From Mortierella sp. BCC40632 (Eukaryota > Mortierellomycota > Mortierellomycetes > Mortierellales > Mortierellaceae): a stretch of DNA of 64,000 bases. This document shows, one piece after another, positions 16,995 to 31,923 of the stretch (its first letter is position 1; every line of letters begins with the position of its first letter). Under the pieces are notes generated by a model. That model did no database searches. It had not been told where the DNA came from and worked only from the letters and a program-made list of their open reading frames with translations. The translations under genes were made by a program, and so were the position numbers. The stretch covers positions 62,001 to 126,000 of the forward strand of contig WAEK01000030.1 of NCBI GenBank assembly GCA_011634665.1, read 5' to 3'.

Positions 16995-17459
16995 ATGCCC
17001 ATCAACGTTACCAAGACTATTGAAGCTGGCCGTAGTCAGAAAGGTGTTCCATACTCCTGGGGAGGTGGGCACGCCTCCAAGCCCGGCAAGTCTCTCGGTA
17101 CCTGCCAGTGGTACTCAGGTCCCAAGCCCTGCGTCGCCGACAAGACTGTGGGATTTGATTGCAGTGGTTTTGTCCGCTATGCCGTCTACGTTGGATCCGG
17201 CAACACTATCGACCTGGGCAAAGGTGGCAACACCAAGAGCCAGTATAATGACGCAAAGTCCTTGAAGATTACTGCTGCTCAGCGCACCGCTGGCGACATT
17301 GTTTTCTACGGTTCCTCTGCCAGCACCATCACCCATGTCGCTCTTTACATTGGCAAAGTCAACGGAAAAGAGATGATGATCGAGGCCCAGCAAACCAACG
17401 TCCCCGTTCATGAGGTCCCTCTTCGCCTCACCAACGGGCTCTGGGTTCGAATCAAGTAA
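16995..17459 (+). CDS. NlpC/P60 cysteine peptidase, bacterial type
   Basis: A 154-residue single-exon protein that is essentially one NlpC/P60 domain, a fold that cleaves peptide bonds in bacterial cell-wall peptidoglycan. PYSWGGG (19-25) is the usual lead-in. FDCSGFV carries the catalytic Cys56, AGDIVFYG (99-106) is the GDLVFF-like strand, and THVALYIG carries His114. A third polar residue follows in the EAQQ segment. All expected catalytic elements are intact. The start is the first ATG in frame, preceded by A-rich leader. No signal peptide is visible, unlike secreted homologues. Absence of introns in an intron-rich neighbourhood and the bacterial family point to horizontal transfer (inference). 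The substrate in a fungus is unknown. Possible roles include competition with, or control of, associated bacteria. Confidence 0.88.
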   Translation: MPINVTKTIEAGRSQKGVPYSWGGGHASKPGKSLGTCQWYSGPKPCVADKTVGFDCSGFVRYAVYVGSGNTIDLGKGGNTKSQYNDAKSLKITAAQRTAGDIVFYGSSASTITHVALYIGKVNGKEMMIEAQQTNVPVHEVPLRLTNGLWVRIK

Positions 17460-20261
17460 AGTAGAATTCAGAACGAATAGCTCTGGTCTTAAATATAGTA
17501 TCGGAGGCTATACATCATCTACCCTTGATACATAGCTCCGAGTATGTTGAACTAGACATGTGTGTGTGTGTGTGTGTGATATGACAATATGTTCTGTAGA
17601 ATAGTAGGGATATGAAAAGGAGTTGATGCAGCATTGTTGAGTTGCCTGTTTTGAGGAACGTAGGTGGGCAGTGTAGGTATTTTCAGGTATCGAGAGGATA
17701 GATCCTTTTAGTGCAGACTACTCCATGATGGTAACTATCATGCCCTCAAAAGTTTTTTTTTTTTTTTTTTTACCGAAAACTGTTACGAAAGGTGTGCTCG
17801 GCTAGTCTTTTCATTTGAAAATTATAGAGTGGTTATCACCCACATAGTCGAGGGGCGATAGAATGACTATGGGATCAGGAATGATGAGAAAGAAATGATG
17901 TGCTGTGAACTAATTCTTAGCCTAAGACAAAGTAAAGACCTTTAGTCAGAAAAAACATTGTGCATGCTGCTTGATGTCATCGAGTGGCAGAGGGGGGTAT
18001 CTATCAGGTGTATTGTAGCAGTCTCAAGTTTTACCGGATACAGTGGGACGTATGCAGCGCGACAGAGAGAGAAGACAGTAGATGAATGTAATTCAACAGG
18101 CCTTCTGGCCTGTTCTTATGAAGGAAAAAAAAATTGAGCGCAGATGAAAGAGCGTAGACTGGGGCGGACAAAAGAGAGCAATAAATAGTTGAGCATGTAA
18201 GGCAAGATGGATGAAAGGGCGGAGTGGAGAAGGAAGGGAAAAATGAAATGAGAAACGGAAGGGTGAGCGACTGGAAGAAATAAAGTAGATCAAGCACAGT
18301 GTGCACAAGTTAGGATGTTTGTGAGGGTCAGGAACGTGATTGAGTAAAAAACGAGCAGAAGTGTGAATTTTAAGAAAGCGCGTGTGGTCAAGAAACTTGG
18401 AGAAAGGTTAAAGCGACCAAGAAATATCGACAAACTCAAGACTTCAAAGGTCCACTTTAAATGTCAAGCGATGCCTACTCGGTCAACAATCCGCTAGGAC
18501 TACTGGATGGATTCCACACTCAGGATTTCAAAAACATAGCATTATAGGTGCTAATATTCCAGTGACCAGTTTTTCATTTCAAAACCTTCGTTGTCCTTGC
18601 GTCATTCTGTTCTTTTTCAGCACATTCTCAATCCCAACACCTCTTGCATAACTTATAGCCTGCAGATCTTTCTGATAACATCTCCTCTCTACCATATATC
18701 TTTACGCGTCCATCCAATCTCTACTTCTTCGGTGTTTGCATCTCACTACAGCCGCCTTAACATGCTACAGCGTCTGGACTGCCATCCTTTGGAGCGTGAG
18801 GTTTAGTATCTCAAAAGCGATTCATACTAAGCGGCTATTACTTGTCTACAGTACTCTAGTCGTCGGGTGAGAATATTGTCGAGAGAGTTCTTGTTCCAGT
18901 GAATTGCGAGGAAGGCGACCTAAGGCGGTTGGAAAGTCTTTATGAATATCTATAAGCTCGAGAGTGGGTAAGGCACGACTAACAACACAATACCTGCAGA
19001 GCAATGTCTATTACTCATGCTCTTCCTCTGCACGTTTCTATACCACTAGGGTGCTCAACCACATTAACCACACCTACCCTGTACAGCGTGACGAATGATT
19101 TAGCATGTTTTGGCCGCAAGCTTTGGTCGAGTCTTCGGGCACCGTCAATGATGATGTTGCTGGATGACGAAGCGTCTGTGGGACCCATGAGATTGTCGTT
19201 CAATGTTGCTTGCATGGGTTATCAGGCTAGACGCTAGGAAAAACGAAATGGGGGGGCAAGAGGTTGCGCAGGATCCCCTTCGGTCCTTGGCAGACACCTG
19301 TGCCTTTTGGGACAAGGATCTGAATACTTAGAATGAGCTAGGTCACAGCCACAGGTGCCTTGATCCGCGATAAGGTGCTCATGATGTGACAACACACGCG
19401 GAATGTACTCCACGATTTATGGACCAAGTACTTGAGCCGTCCTCAGAGAGGTGCGGCATATTCCTCCAGTATCTGTTGGATATGCTATGAGGGCTCCCTG
19501 CGGTGCGGAGGGCAGACTAGGCTAGTTTGCCTAAATGTCATAACATCAGAAGTCCTTCTCGGGCAGTAGCGGTAGGGTAGGTGGCTGAAAGGCATCAATG
19601 AGTGTGTCCTTTGCATACCCGCTCACCACTCATCGACGTATGAGTCCTTAATCGATTCAGTATGTGCCACTCTTTGAGTCTCCGACTCCTGTTCATACGC
19701 TCCTCAGTGTCAAAAGATGTCAAGGTGATAGCAAAATGGTCCTCCTCCTCATCTTTTTTTTTTTTTTTTTGGGGAAGGCTTATTCAGACCCTTGACTTTG
19801 TTTCAGTGAGTTAACCTCCATGAAAGAACGTTTGCCGTCGATACCACGGTCGAGAGACAAAGGACGAGAACCCGTAGTTCCGTTTCCCTTAAATTAGACT
19901 AGGCTTCCATTTTGTGTGTTCGCATACATATTAACCAACTTATCGAGGAAGCCTTGCTCAAAAGAGAGGGGGGGGGAGGCTCCATCCAGTTTAGACAGAT
20001 ATTCAGGACAAAGCATCCATCTCTTTTAGTCATCAACAAGTCACTCAATGACAAGTGATCTAGAATGAAGAGGAGTTCTGCTCATTGGCACCAATGCCCA
20101 GTCAATCATGGCAATCACACAGTGGTTCTCTGAAAGTACACGGATAGTTTTTTTTATAACTGGCTGATGTGTTGAGAGACACCATTTTCTGAAAAAAATA
20201 TAAAAAAAAGAACATGAACTGACGGGCGTCCTTATTGCGCATTGGAGTAGCAACTCTACAT
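17460..20261. other. Gene-free 2.8 kb stretch
   Basis: Between the NlpC/P60 gene and the 3' end of V-ATPase subunit A. It contains a short (GT)n, a T run near 17752-17772 and a T run near 19755-19770. Open frames on both strands are short, lack motifs and give no spliceable model. I see nothing further. Confidence 0.5.
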
Positions 20262-23179
<2,918 letters not shown>

Positions 23180-23208
23180 TTTGACTCAACCTCTGGGATG
23201 GGAACTGC

Positions 23209-23252
<44 letters not shown>

Positions 23253-23663
23253 CGTGGTAAATGCTAAGTTCTAATCGGAGGTATAAGAAAGAATTGATGC
23301 AACAAATCAGGAAACGCGTTTTTCATTTTCAGCATTGGATGCAGGGCCACACATGGCGAGGGCACTCGTCGTACCGAGATGAAAGGATGTGGAAAAAAGG
23401 TTGAACAAGGAGTGGGAAAAATGAGAAATGCGCGATCTAGGCTTGACATCAAGCCCAGCGCTTTTCCCCTCCCCCCCCTCCTCCCCAGCGTACCTCGAAA
23501 ATACGTCACAAGCGTCTTAAGGGGGTGCCCCCCATAGTCGACTTTTTAGATGCCGTCTTTTGGGCGTCTCGAGCATGGACATGACCTGGCACAATCTTCT
23601 GCAGCCTACCATAATCATAATCAGAACAAGTGCTCAATTGATGCTACCCTCCTCCTTAGTTTG

Positions 23664-24046
23664 AGGTTGTAAGGAGATAGGGCTCATGGTCAAATCTAGA
23701 TTGAATGACGATAGACACTCCCCTTATGGTCACATGGTGGGATAGCTTTCGACCAGCAGCTGATCTGTCAGCAAAAAAAAAAAAGAACTTGTGATCCTTT
23801 TTGGGTTGACACCTTCTCAGCCAGCCAGCAGGACTGGTATCAATGTGCTCTTTTCAGTGGGCCTCCCAAAACCCAAATGCTTGGTCGACTTTGCTGTCCT
23901 TCAACCTACCATGCGCGGCCATGTTCGTGTGAGGGAAGAAGTAGGGGACTCAGGCTACATACCTACTACCTTCTTCACATCTTTCTTCATCCCCATTCTT
24001 CCCATTCACTTCCCTATTCCTCGCCTTGCTCTTGAGAGAACGTAAA
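23664..24046 (+). pseudogene. Truncated inverted copy of the 25.2-26.0 kb gene
   Basis: Two short blocks match, in inverted orientation, the minus-strand fragment at 25.2-26.0 kb. Around 23674-23690, AGATAGGGCTCATGGT encodes IGLMV against IGLKV. At 23841-23884, about 40 of 43 bases match 25617-25658, encoding VGLPKPKCLV. After the second block the frame reads REEVGDSGY and IPTTFFTSFFIPILP, alignable to the other copy's EGVQVTYLQPSTHFLNNLMK. The segment between the two blocks is much shorter here than in the other copy. I infer a truncated duplicate. The parent family is not recognised. Confidence 0.4.
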
Positions 24047-24069
24047 GCAAATATCCCTTTTGCCAACTT

Positions 24070-24310
24070 TCAAATCCTGCAAGTCCCAACACTAGACACT
24101 TCAAGAAAGTCTTGGTGCTAGTCAAAATCCTGCAAGCCCCAGTCCTGGATCCTCCATAAGTTTGTCAACTAATGCCTGCCAGAGTCCTGTTAACTCCTGC
24201 ACCAGACTCTCCAGGAGGTTGTCAAAAGGAAACAGTCCAGCTGGTGCCTGTCAGAGACTTGTAAGCCCAAGCTCCATTTCTTCCATGAAGCTACTAGTCC
24301 CCAGCACAAT
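24070..24310 (+). repeat. Imperfect direct repeats, ~55-70 bp units
   Basis: About four diverged units, each with a TCCTGCAAGYCC-like start and a later CTAG or GCCTG end, for example at 24074, 24127, 24181 and 24247. The plus frame over 24162-24401 gives repeated SP/NSC-type segments and could be a decayed repeat-protein exon. No function is assigned. Confidence 0.35.
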
Positions 24311-25179
24311 AGTTCAACTCCTTGCCCAACTGTCCCAGTTGCGCACAGCTATAGTGAAAGGAAAAAATTCTCTGCGAGACCTGCAACATGTGCTTGCTTG
24401 ATAACCTTGAAACGATCTACAACTTTATTTGACCTTTTTTTTTAGCGGCCCTTTTGTTCTTATTCTTCAGCCTTGCGATGCTTATCAGCACTTTTGCACA
24501 GAACGCACCATAGCTCATGATTTCTTTAAGATGAATGGCTTCGACCTACCCTACCTCCACAAGATGCCCAAACATTAAGATCCCAACGATCATGAGTTGA
24601 GATCCTAGTCATGCACAACAAAGAGGCTAACTTTTGGCTGAGGGTCCTCGGTTTAATCTCGTACAGCTTGGGCATATCACGCAAGATCATCGAGGTTCTT
24701 AGTCTTAAATACACTACAAAAGCACCCACTTTACACAGCATACGATAACATCAACATCGTAGCAGGGAAATCTAACCAGCACCTCCACAACTTGGTTCAG
24801 TTTCAGAATAGAGCTGGCTGTTATTGCATAGGGACACCAATCCTACTACAACAATACCCCTGTGCTAGTCAAAGTACACTATTGTCTTTTTCTTGTCGTG
24901 TAAAGGTTCAAGGAGCGCTGGGATATTAGTATATATATATATTTAGCTTTATCAATGCCAACGTTGAATACCTCAAATCTCTTGAAGAATAAAAGCGATG
25001 CGATCCTATTAAGAATAGACTTTGGCAAGGTCGCTGAGAGAGATCTACAATAGAAACCCCTGAGGATCTTTTGTTCCTGATGAGTCCAAGTCTGGCGAAG
25101 GCGCTCCTAAGCTTTTCGCCCCATAATTCGATAGATATAGCTTGCTATTGTTAAAAAAAAAAAAAAAAAAAAAGCGTGC

Positions 25180-25972
25180 TTTGTCAACCGCAACAGTCAC
25201 TCTTAAAAAGGCCTTCAGTAGATTCAAGCACGACATCGAATCGGTCCCTGCTCAAGCTTGTAGTATTTAACACGAGATTCCTTCTTAAGACTGATGCTGC
25301 TGTTTCCTAAGTTATCCAACTTCAGGTGCTGTTCATCTCCTAGTGTCATGAGAGGAGTTGTGACAAGTAGAATATTGGCGGACTGGAGTGCCAAAGGCTG
25401 AAAGTAAATTAAAGCCATGTCCTCGGGTGTTCTTGGTCACAGCTTGAAGTTGCTCAAGTTTCGGCTGCACTTTTAAATATCGTTGACCTTTCCGAGTGGG
25501 TCTGTGGGAAGTACGGAAAGCACAGCCTTCATTAGGTTGTTTAGAAAATGGGTGGAAGGCTGCAGGTACGTGACCTGAACTCCCTCAGCTTTTTTTCCTT
25601 CACGAGCATGGCATGGTCAAGCATTTGAGTTTGGGAGGCCCACTGCAAAGAGCATATTGGATATTAGCATGAGGGAGACAAGTAAAGTAGGTGCCCAAAA
25701 AGGTGAGATGCATACTCTACCATTTCGGGCTGTTTCGATGGTACCCCCCTCTTCTCGAAAATGGGATCAAGAAGCGGCCCGTGCCTCTTTCTCTCGAGTT
25801 TTAAGGTCGAGAGGAGTCCGAGACATTTAGCCAGGTTGTACAACAGAAAGCCTGACATGAACAGTCCAATAATGCACGTAGTCGACGTTGTCAGAGGCGG
25901 CAATGTTAATTTGCCCAAGGATGGAGACACAGAGGAGGGCACCTTGAGCCCTATCTGATCAAAGGAGAGCAT
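25180..25972 (-). pseudogene. Unknown membrane-segment gene fragment, probably broken
   Basis: The minus strand from 25972 reads MLSFDQIGLKVPSS, then a hydrophobic stretch IIGLFMSGFLLYNLAKCLGL, then LERKRHGPLLDPIFEKRG to 25664. After a possible short intron with acceptor CTCTTTGCAG near 25642, the next frame carries a stop (NSNA-stop) and continues GKKAEGVQVTYLQPSTHFLN and LMKAVLSVLPTDPLGKVNDI to TAA near 25475. A shifted frame then gives PEDMALIYFQPLALQSANIL and LGDEQHLKLDNLGNSSISLK to about 25224. The pieces look like consecutive parts of one protein separated by lesions or unresolved introns. No family is recognised. An open frame at 26364-26759 (minus) may or may not belong to it. Confidence 0.4.
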
Positions 25973-26860
25973 GGGTTAAGATCTTATTCCCGAGATGATA
26001 CTACGACACTCAAAGATTCAATTCAAAGTTCGTGCTTTGCTTGACTGATCACAGAACTTGACTACAGTCGGGCTCTGTTGGTTTACCCACATTTTTCCAT
26101 TTTGCCCTGCCTTTGTGGGAGCCATAGATCCATTGGTTTACTCTCTCTCTCTCTCTGACGATTGAGGACATGCAATTTGGTGGCAAAGGTGCTTTAGAAA
26201 GACTCAAATGTATTTATCCATGGGTAAGACCATCTACATTCTAATCTTGGTGATAAATCCCACCTCATTCATTCCTTGCTTCTCTCCTCCTTGGCCTGCA
26301 ATAGACAAGAGACAGCTCTGGTAACAGGCATAAAAAAGTTTAACGAAAAGCAGTGCCTTCACTCTAACTCTGAAGATTCGTGCATAATCCTGTAGAAGGT
26401 ACCCGACTCTTGCTATTGGAGTTCAGGGAGACATCACCCTTGTCTAAAGACTCCTTTAAAATGGGTTTGACCGGATAGACTTCGATGACAGGAGAGGCCG
26501 ACCTGGAAGTCCTACTATCGCTATCTCGCTCTTGAGCCCTGTTGGAAGGATAAAGGCGTCTATGGATCAGGCAATGCTCCTCATTGCAGGTGCTGCTCGC
26601 TGAAGGAGTCGTCTCTTCCCATGGAGATCTGATCCAGGGCCCAATCATACAAGCTGAAGTCAACTCCATCCTGCATTCTGTCGTTCGCCAACTCCAGTAA
26701 TCCTTCATGAGGTTGAATTCATGCCGCCATGGTTTTTTCTCCTCACTAAGGCTTTTCAATACCCCTTAAAATTCATTTGGTCTCTTGACCATCAAAGTGC
26801 CCAGCAACACAGCAACGCTCTGTATGAGCTCTGTGCATTATCATCCCGCCAAAAGGTCCA
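25973..26860. other. Spacer upstream of the TAPT1-like gene
   Basis: Contains a (CT)n run near 26141-26156 and a 132-codon minus-strand open frame (26364-26759). That frame has no ATG at its 5' end and no recognisable motif, so it is not called. The promoter of the downstream gene must lie in the last few hundred bases. Confidence 0.45.
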
Positions 26861-29800
26861 ATGTCGACGCCATGGCCGCCATCACAACACAACAATTACC
26901 CTGCGAAGAAGCATGCTAAGAAAAAGCAACGCTCATCATGGAAAGCAGGCTCCAAAAGTATACCTTCTTCACCAACGCTAGTCTCACAGGAGGAACGCCC
27001 ATCAGTCCTTCAGGAGATTGCACCAAGCACCAATAATATCCCGCCTGTTATTTGTAGGGGCGCCGACTGTAGTTGTCGATTAGCGAAGCCGAATGCCATA
27101 TCGCTTCAAGAGACCACGTCGGAGCCTTCCTCCATCCAAAAGACTCCTCTGCGAGAAAACAATACTCATCCAACAAAGTCAAATAAGTCAAAGGAATGGT
27201 CAGCACCACAAAGGCAGCACCTTCAAGCCGATGCATCAATACCATCGGATTCAAAGCGAGAGAATAGGCCACCTTTGTCAAAAAAGGATACTTTCCTGGA
27301 TAATCTGGATGCGCAACTCATCAAACTACAGCAAGGGGAAAGCAGGAGTCAGCCACAAGGCGTCTCCTCGACAACTGATGGAAAGGACACAAGGCAACAG
27401 GCTAAGAGCGAGTCGAGAAGCATATCACGTTCTGAAATAGCTGTTGACCGCGAGATTTTGCAGCCACCGATTGCGACAGAGACCCCAGCAAACGAGAGAG
27501 TATTTGGTACGACAAAGAATCCCAGGCCCTCAATCCGACATGCTATTTTTGATCATATCTTGCTAATAGAAGTCTGTAATGGCATCATTTGATTTCTATA
27601 GACAATCGAGCCAGAGATGATTTTGGAAATCTCGCTACTCTTTCTGCCCAACCAACTGTATCTCTCTGGGACTATCTCAAAGAAGAATTGACAGCTGCCG
27701 ACTTTGAGTCAACACAGGAGCTAAAGCGTGAGAGAGTGGTAAACTTTCTCAGTGTTCCGGTGGCGTTTGAGAAGGTTTGTCCAGGCTCCAGTAGTTTAAA
27801 CTTGATAGATGTTGTTGCCGTGGCATATTTATATATATATATATATATATATTGATATATTGAAAGCGGCCTTCTCTCTTCCTCTTTCTACTCTTAGATG
27901 ATCGTATTTGGCTACTTTGTCTGTCTCGACTCGTTCTTGTACACCTTTACGATCTTACCGGCGAGATTCCTACTTGCATTGGCAGCCTTGGGTCGATATC
28001 TGCTTTCCCGGACTTGGTTTTCAAGAAGCTCCGAGCGAATGTATGTCTACAGAAATTACTGTGTTTTCTATTATTTTAACGTTCAGGATTGAAATCACAG
28101 GCGCACTCACTACAAGTTATACTCATCACTACATTTTTTTTTTTTAGTCGTTTGAAATCCTCACAGAAATGCGATCTGATCAAAGTCACACTAGTGGCTG
28201 TTTCTTGCACTATTCTGCATTCAGTGGACGCCTCAAGGATGTATCACTTTATCCGTGGACAAAATGCTATGAAACTCTATGCAATCTTTAATTGCCTTGA
28301 GGTAAAGACACAGTAGGATGGAACGGCGGGAATGCAACAGCATCAGAGATTATTCCTTTATAGCTGTCTTAACCCTTCACGCCTCTCCTCTTGTCCAAAT
28401 AGATCTTTGATCGACTTTGCTGCTCCTTTGGACAAGATATTTTGGACTCTTTGTTCTCAAAGGCAACCCTAGGAAGCCACCCACCAAAGACTGGCCTGAC
28501 GCCAGTTCGGCATGTGCGTCCGATTACTTTCATCATCCTGGCCATTTTCTACATGTGTAAGATTTGTCCGCCATGCTAGATTCTGGCTTGACTTTCTAAA
28601 CGAGTCACAGTCAAAGCACTAACGGTTGCGCTGATCTCTGGTATATAGTGGCACATACGATGGTTCTATTCTTTCAAATGGTGACTCTGAATGTGGCGGT
28701 CAACTCCTATTCCAATGCCCTTTTAACACTTCTTATCAGCAACCAATTTGTCGAGATCAAAGGCAGCGTCTTTAAAAAGTTTGAAAAGGAAAATCTTTTC
28801 CAACTCAGCTGCAGTGGTAAGAAAGACTCTTGGGCCGTGAAGCGTCCTTAAAATAGGACATGATCATCAGTGTGCTCACCAAACCGTTGGACTTTGGGAC
28901 TCTCTTAGATATCGTCGAACGATTCCAGCTATCCGTGTTCGTCGCCATCATTACCGTCCGCAACCTTGTGGAACTATCGGCTTCACCTCCATCTCCATTC
29001 TCCATTTACCCACAGTCATTTGTTCCGCTGTTTTCTTCAATGACCACCGTCGCAAGGCTATTGATGCCCTGCTTCCTAGTACTTGGCTGCGAGACCTTGG
29101 TGGATTGGCTTAAACACGCCTTTATTACAAAGTTCAATCAAATCCGTCCAAGCGTATATGGGCGATTTGTAGATATTTTAAGTAAGGATTTGGTCTTTGG
29201 CAGCCCTGCTAGAATTGCTGGTCGCACTAATGTAAGTAATAGGTACCCTTGTAGAGTAAGAGTGTATTGCTCGCTCCCTAGAACCGATAAGACCGCCTTC
29301 AGTTCTTAACCTTAACCGTGTCTTTCTTTCTCAATTATAGCAAAACATGTTTGTAGATCAATCACCAATGGTCTCCAGGAGGATTGGACTCGCAGCACTA
29401 CCACTGGCATGCCTCGTTATCTGTGTTACAATCCAAACCCTCCAAATGGTCTTGTCCACGCTACCAATGGAAATCTCCAAGCCCCTTATCCCAGGAGCAG
29501 AGACTCTAGCCATTCCAATCGTGGACCACCTTTCTTTAGATTGGGACTTCCCTTCTGTAGACTTCTCTTCGGGGATCACTGTTGCTTCAGCCGGGATAGT
29601 CGAGGTTTTGATCTCGTTATCGAAGTTTCTCTGGATGGCACTTGGCTATGGCTCGACCCTTTTTTGCCGTGCAATGGTGGACCAAGTAGGACTTCCACAT
29701 GAATTTGGGCGACGTGCTATTGAGTACACAATGATCGCGCTTGCTTTTCTGGCGACATATGCTTGTTTAGTGGCCCTTAAATTGTTGATTGGAATCAACC

Positions 29801-30057
29801 TTCTAGGCTACTCTCACCATCGGTACATGACAATGGAGGCGAGGGAACAATTTGAGAGGCAGAAGGACCGGACCATGCGAGAATCAAACGCAGTGTTGGA
29901 AGAAAAGGCTATTAGCGCGGCAGTGTCGGGTATGCTTGACGGCCGAACAGCTGGACATGCCAATAGCGACGCTTATCTGGCCGGTGGCGAGAAGCGAGTG
30001 GCTGTGGGGCTCGACTCAATTGACCGATACACACTCTTTAAATCACGCATCCCTTAA
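26861..30057 (+). CDS. TAPT1/Emp65 family membrane protein
   Basis: A multi-pass ER protein family (human TAPT1, yeast Emp65) linked to ER protein quality control and, in animals, ciliary and skeletal development. Eight exons close in phase to 825 residues: 26861-27506, 27602-27774, 27898-28040, 28148-28301, 28403-28556, 28649-28816, 28909-29231, 29341-30057. Exon 1 is a ~215-residue polar, Ser/Lys-rich and probably disordered region. The conserved core follows: IFDRLCCSFGQDILDSLF, LFFQMVTLNVAVNSYSNALL, ISNQFVEIKGSVFKKFEKEN and DIVERFQL. The acceptor TCTCTTAG at 28908 is the one that joins SCS to DIVERFQL. Several hydrophobic helices follow to about residue 750, then a charged tail. In yeast Emp65 partners the SUN-domain protein Slp1. 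No such gene lies nearby. Confidence 0.92.
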
Positions 30058-30593
30058 TTCAATAAAGAATGACCTCTGGTGTCTGCCGGGCCATTTGTTC
30101 CCGGAGAGTTTCTGCCTTGGCACTAAACAGTTGAGCAATCCACCCAGGACAACAGAGACTTTGCATTACAGCAGCTCTGAAGCCCCCTACCTCACCAGCA
30201 AGACTGTTTTGAGTTGGCTATCCTTGATGTTAGAGGAAATTGACATCTGTAGGACGTCTGGCTATCGGTGCAGAAGTTCGGCAGAGAACATGCTCCTCCC
30301 GGTTTCAATTTCTGCTGAAAGAAACGACTGATTAATCTCCCCCGTTCATATCCCGCGCAGAGAAATGATTGCGAACCATCTAGACTTCGGGCCAGAGTTG
30401 AGCGTTGCATTAAGAGAAAGCTTTAGCATACTCTGTGAGCGCTTTTGGTTTTATGGTTTTGTGGCGGTTGTATAGTAGAGCCAAAGCATCATTCACGTGG
30501 ATTAAGACGACCAGTTGGCAAGAGACACCCTGTCCTTCCATAAGAAAGGATTGAGTCGCGCTCGGGCGTTGGGCGCTTTGAGTTCCTTTATTT

Positions 30594-30624
<31 letters not shown>

Positions 30625-31055
30625 AGTCATGCTCCTGCTTCCTCTCCTGCTTCCTCTCCTGCTGCTTTCTTTGCAGCTGTTCCTGCTCTTTTGTACAGTC
30701 CGATTTTGCAACCTACAGCTTCTACTAGCACTCCCTATTTGTTCCTGCTGCTATCGAGACTCCTGCTTCTACTCTTGTTCTTATTTGCCTTGCTCCCGAC
30801 GGGCTTTTTTGTCGTTCATGTGTATTCTTCATACGCTCACAGCTTTCTTGTCCACGGCCCCCCTCCCCCCAGTAATCCTCAAGAGCCAGCATGTGTCCTT
30901 CCTGCACCACAGTATTCAATTACATGGCAACTGTGTTTTTTGTTCTACTTGATGGATGTAAAAGCCATCTACCGTTGTCAAGGCATATGTTCACATCCCC
31001 CGAAGGAAAATGCAGCCAGCGTCATAAACATTTTTTTAAATTCTTTTTGTTTCCT

Positions 31056-31090
<35 letters not shown>

Positions 31091-31325
31091 CCACGGAGAC
31101 AGCTTGATCGGCATCAGTGCGTGCGTGCTTGTCGGATGCCCCTCCCTTTTCGTGGCATAAAGCTCTCCTTTCTCAACAAATGGGAGCAAAAAGGGATATT
31201 GTTATTGTTCCTCAGTGTTCGTCCAGCCTCCTGCTTTTTTGCTGCACCCACCCACACATACACACGCACAAACACATACGTCTCCCCCAGATGTCCACGA
31301 GTGGGGTGTGTTGTTCCTTGACCTT

Positions 31326-31356
<31 letters not shown>

Positions 31357-31923
31357 TGCTTATACGCAAGGGCTACGTTGAGGTTCTGTGAATGACGCTT
31401 TCAAGCCCAAACGGCTAGAGTGATCAAATCGAGAGGCAGTTGGACGCAACATGCGCTGTTTCGAATTGTTTGAATTGTCCCTCTATGCCAGTACCTTAAT
31501 CAGTGTGCTCCTGGTCTGTGTCTTCTCCTTGGAGTCGCATTTGTTGTGACCTTGGTACTAAATCTCCTCTTCAGCTTTTTTTTTTTTTTTTCCTTCTCGC
31601 TTCTTTTCTCTCTCTCTTTCTCTTTCTTCTCTCTCTCTTCTCTCTTCTCTCTCTTTTCTTTTCTCTTTTCTCTTTTCTCTTTTTTCTCTTTTCTCTTCTC
31701 TCTCTTCTTCTCTCTCTCTCTTTTTCTTCTCTCTTTCTCTCTCTCTCTCTTCTTCTCTCTTCCCTCCCCTCGTCTTTTCCACGTTCTTCTTTTCCCTCTC
31801 TCCCTTTCCCTCTCCCTCTCTCTCTCTCCTTTGTTTCTTCCAACCCATTCCATATCGTGTCATCGCCTCACCATCATAGCGGTCTACGATCTGATCTGCG
31901 TCTGAAGCATCCAGACCGCACGA
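30058..31923. other. Low-complexity spacer, pyrimidine-rich
   Basis: Holds a (CTCCTG)n-like tract at 30592-30680, a T run of about 35 bases near 31058-31090, a (CT)n run near 31330-31355 and the large polypyrimidine tract listed separately. No gene is seen. The 5' end of the SEL1-repeat gene presumably begins within the CT-rich part. Confidence 0.5.
31570..31850 (+). repeat. ~280-bp polypyrimidine tract
   Basis: Almost pure C/T on the plus strand, made of TCT/CTTT units, ending about 75 bp before the SEL1-repeat start codon. Long open frames on both strands here are artefacts of composition. Such tracts are common in fungal promoters and can form triplex DNA. A promoter role is inferred from position. 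Confidence 0.75.

Noticed and set aside
26364..26759. 132-codon minus-strand frame upstream of the TAPT1-like gene
   Set aside because: No ATG at its 5' end, no motif, no spliceable neighbours. Left as part of the spacer.
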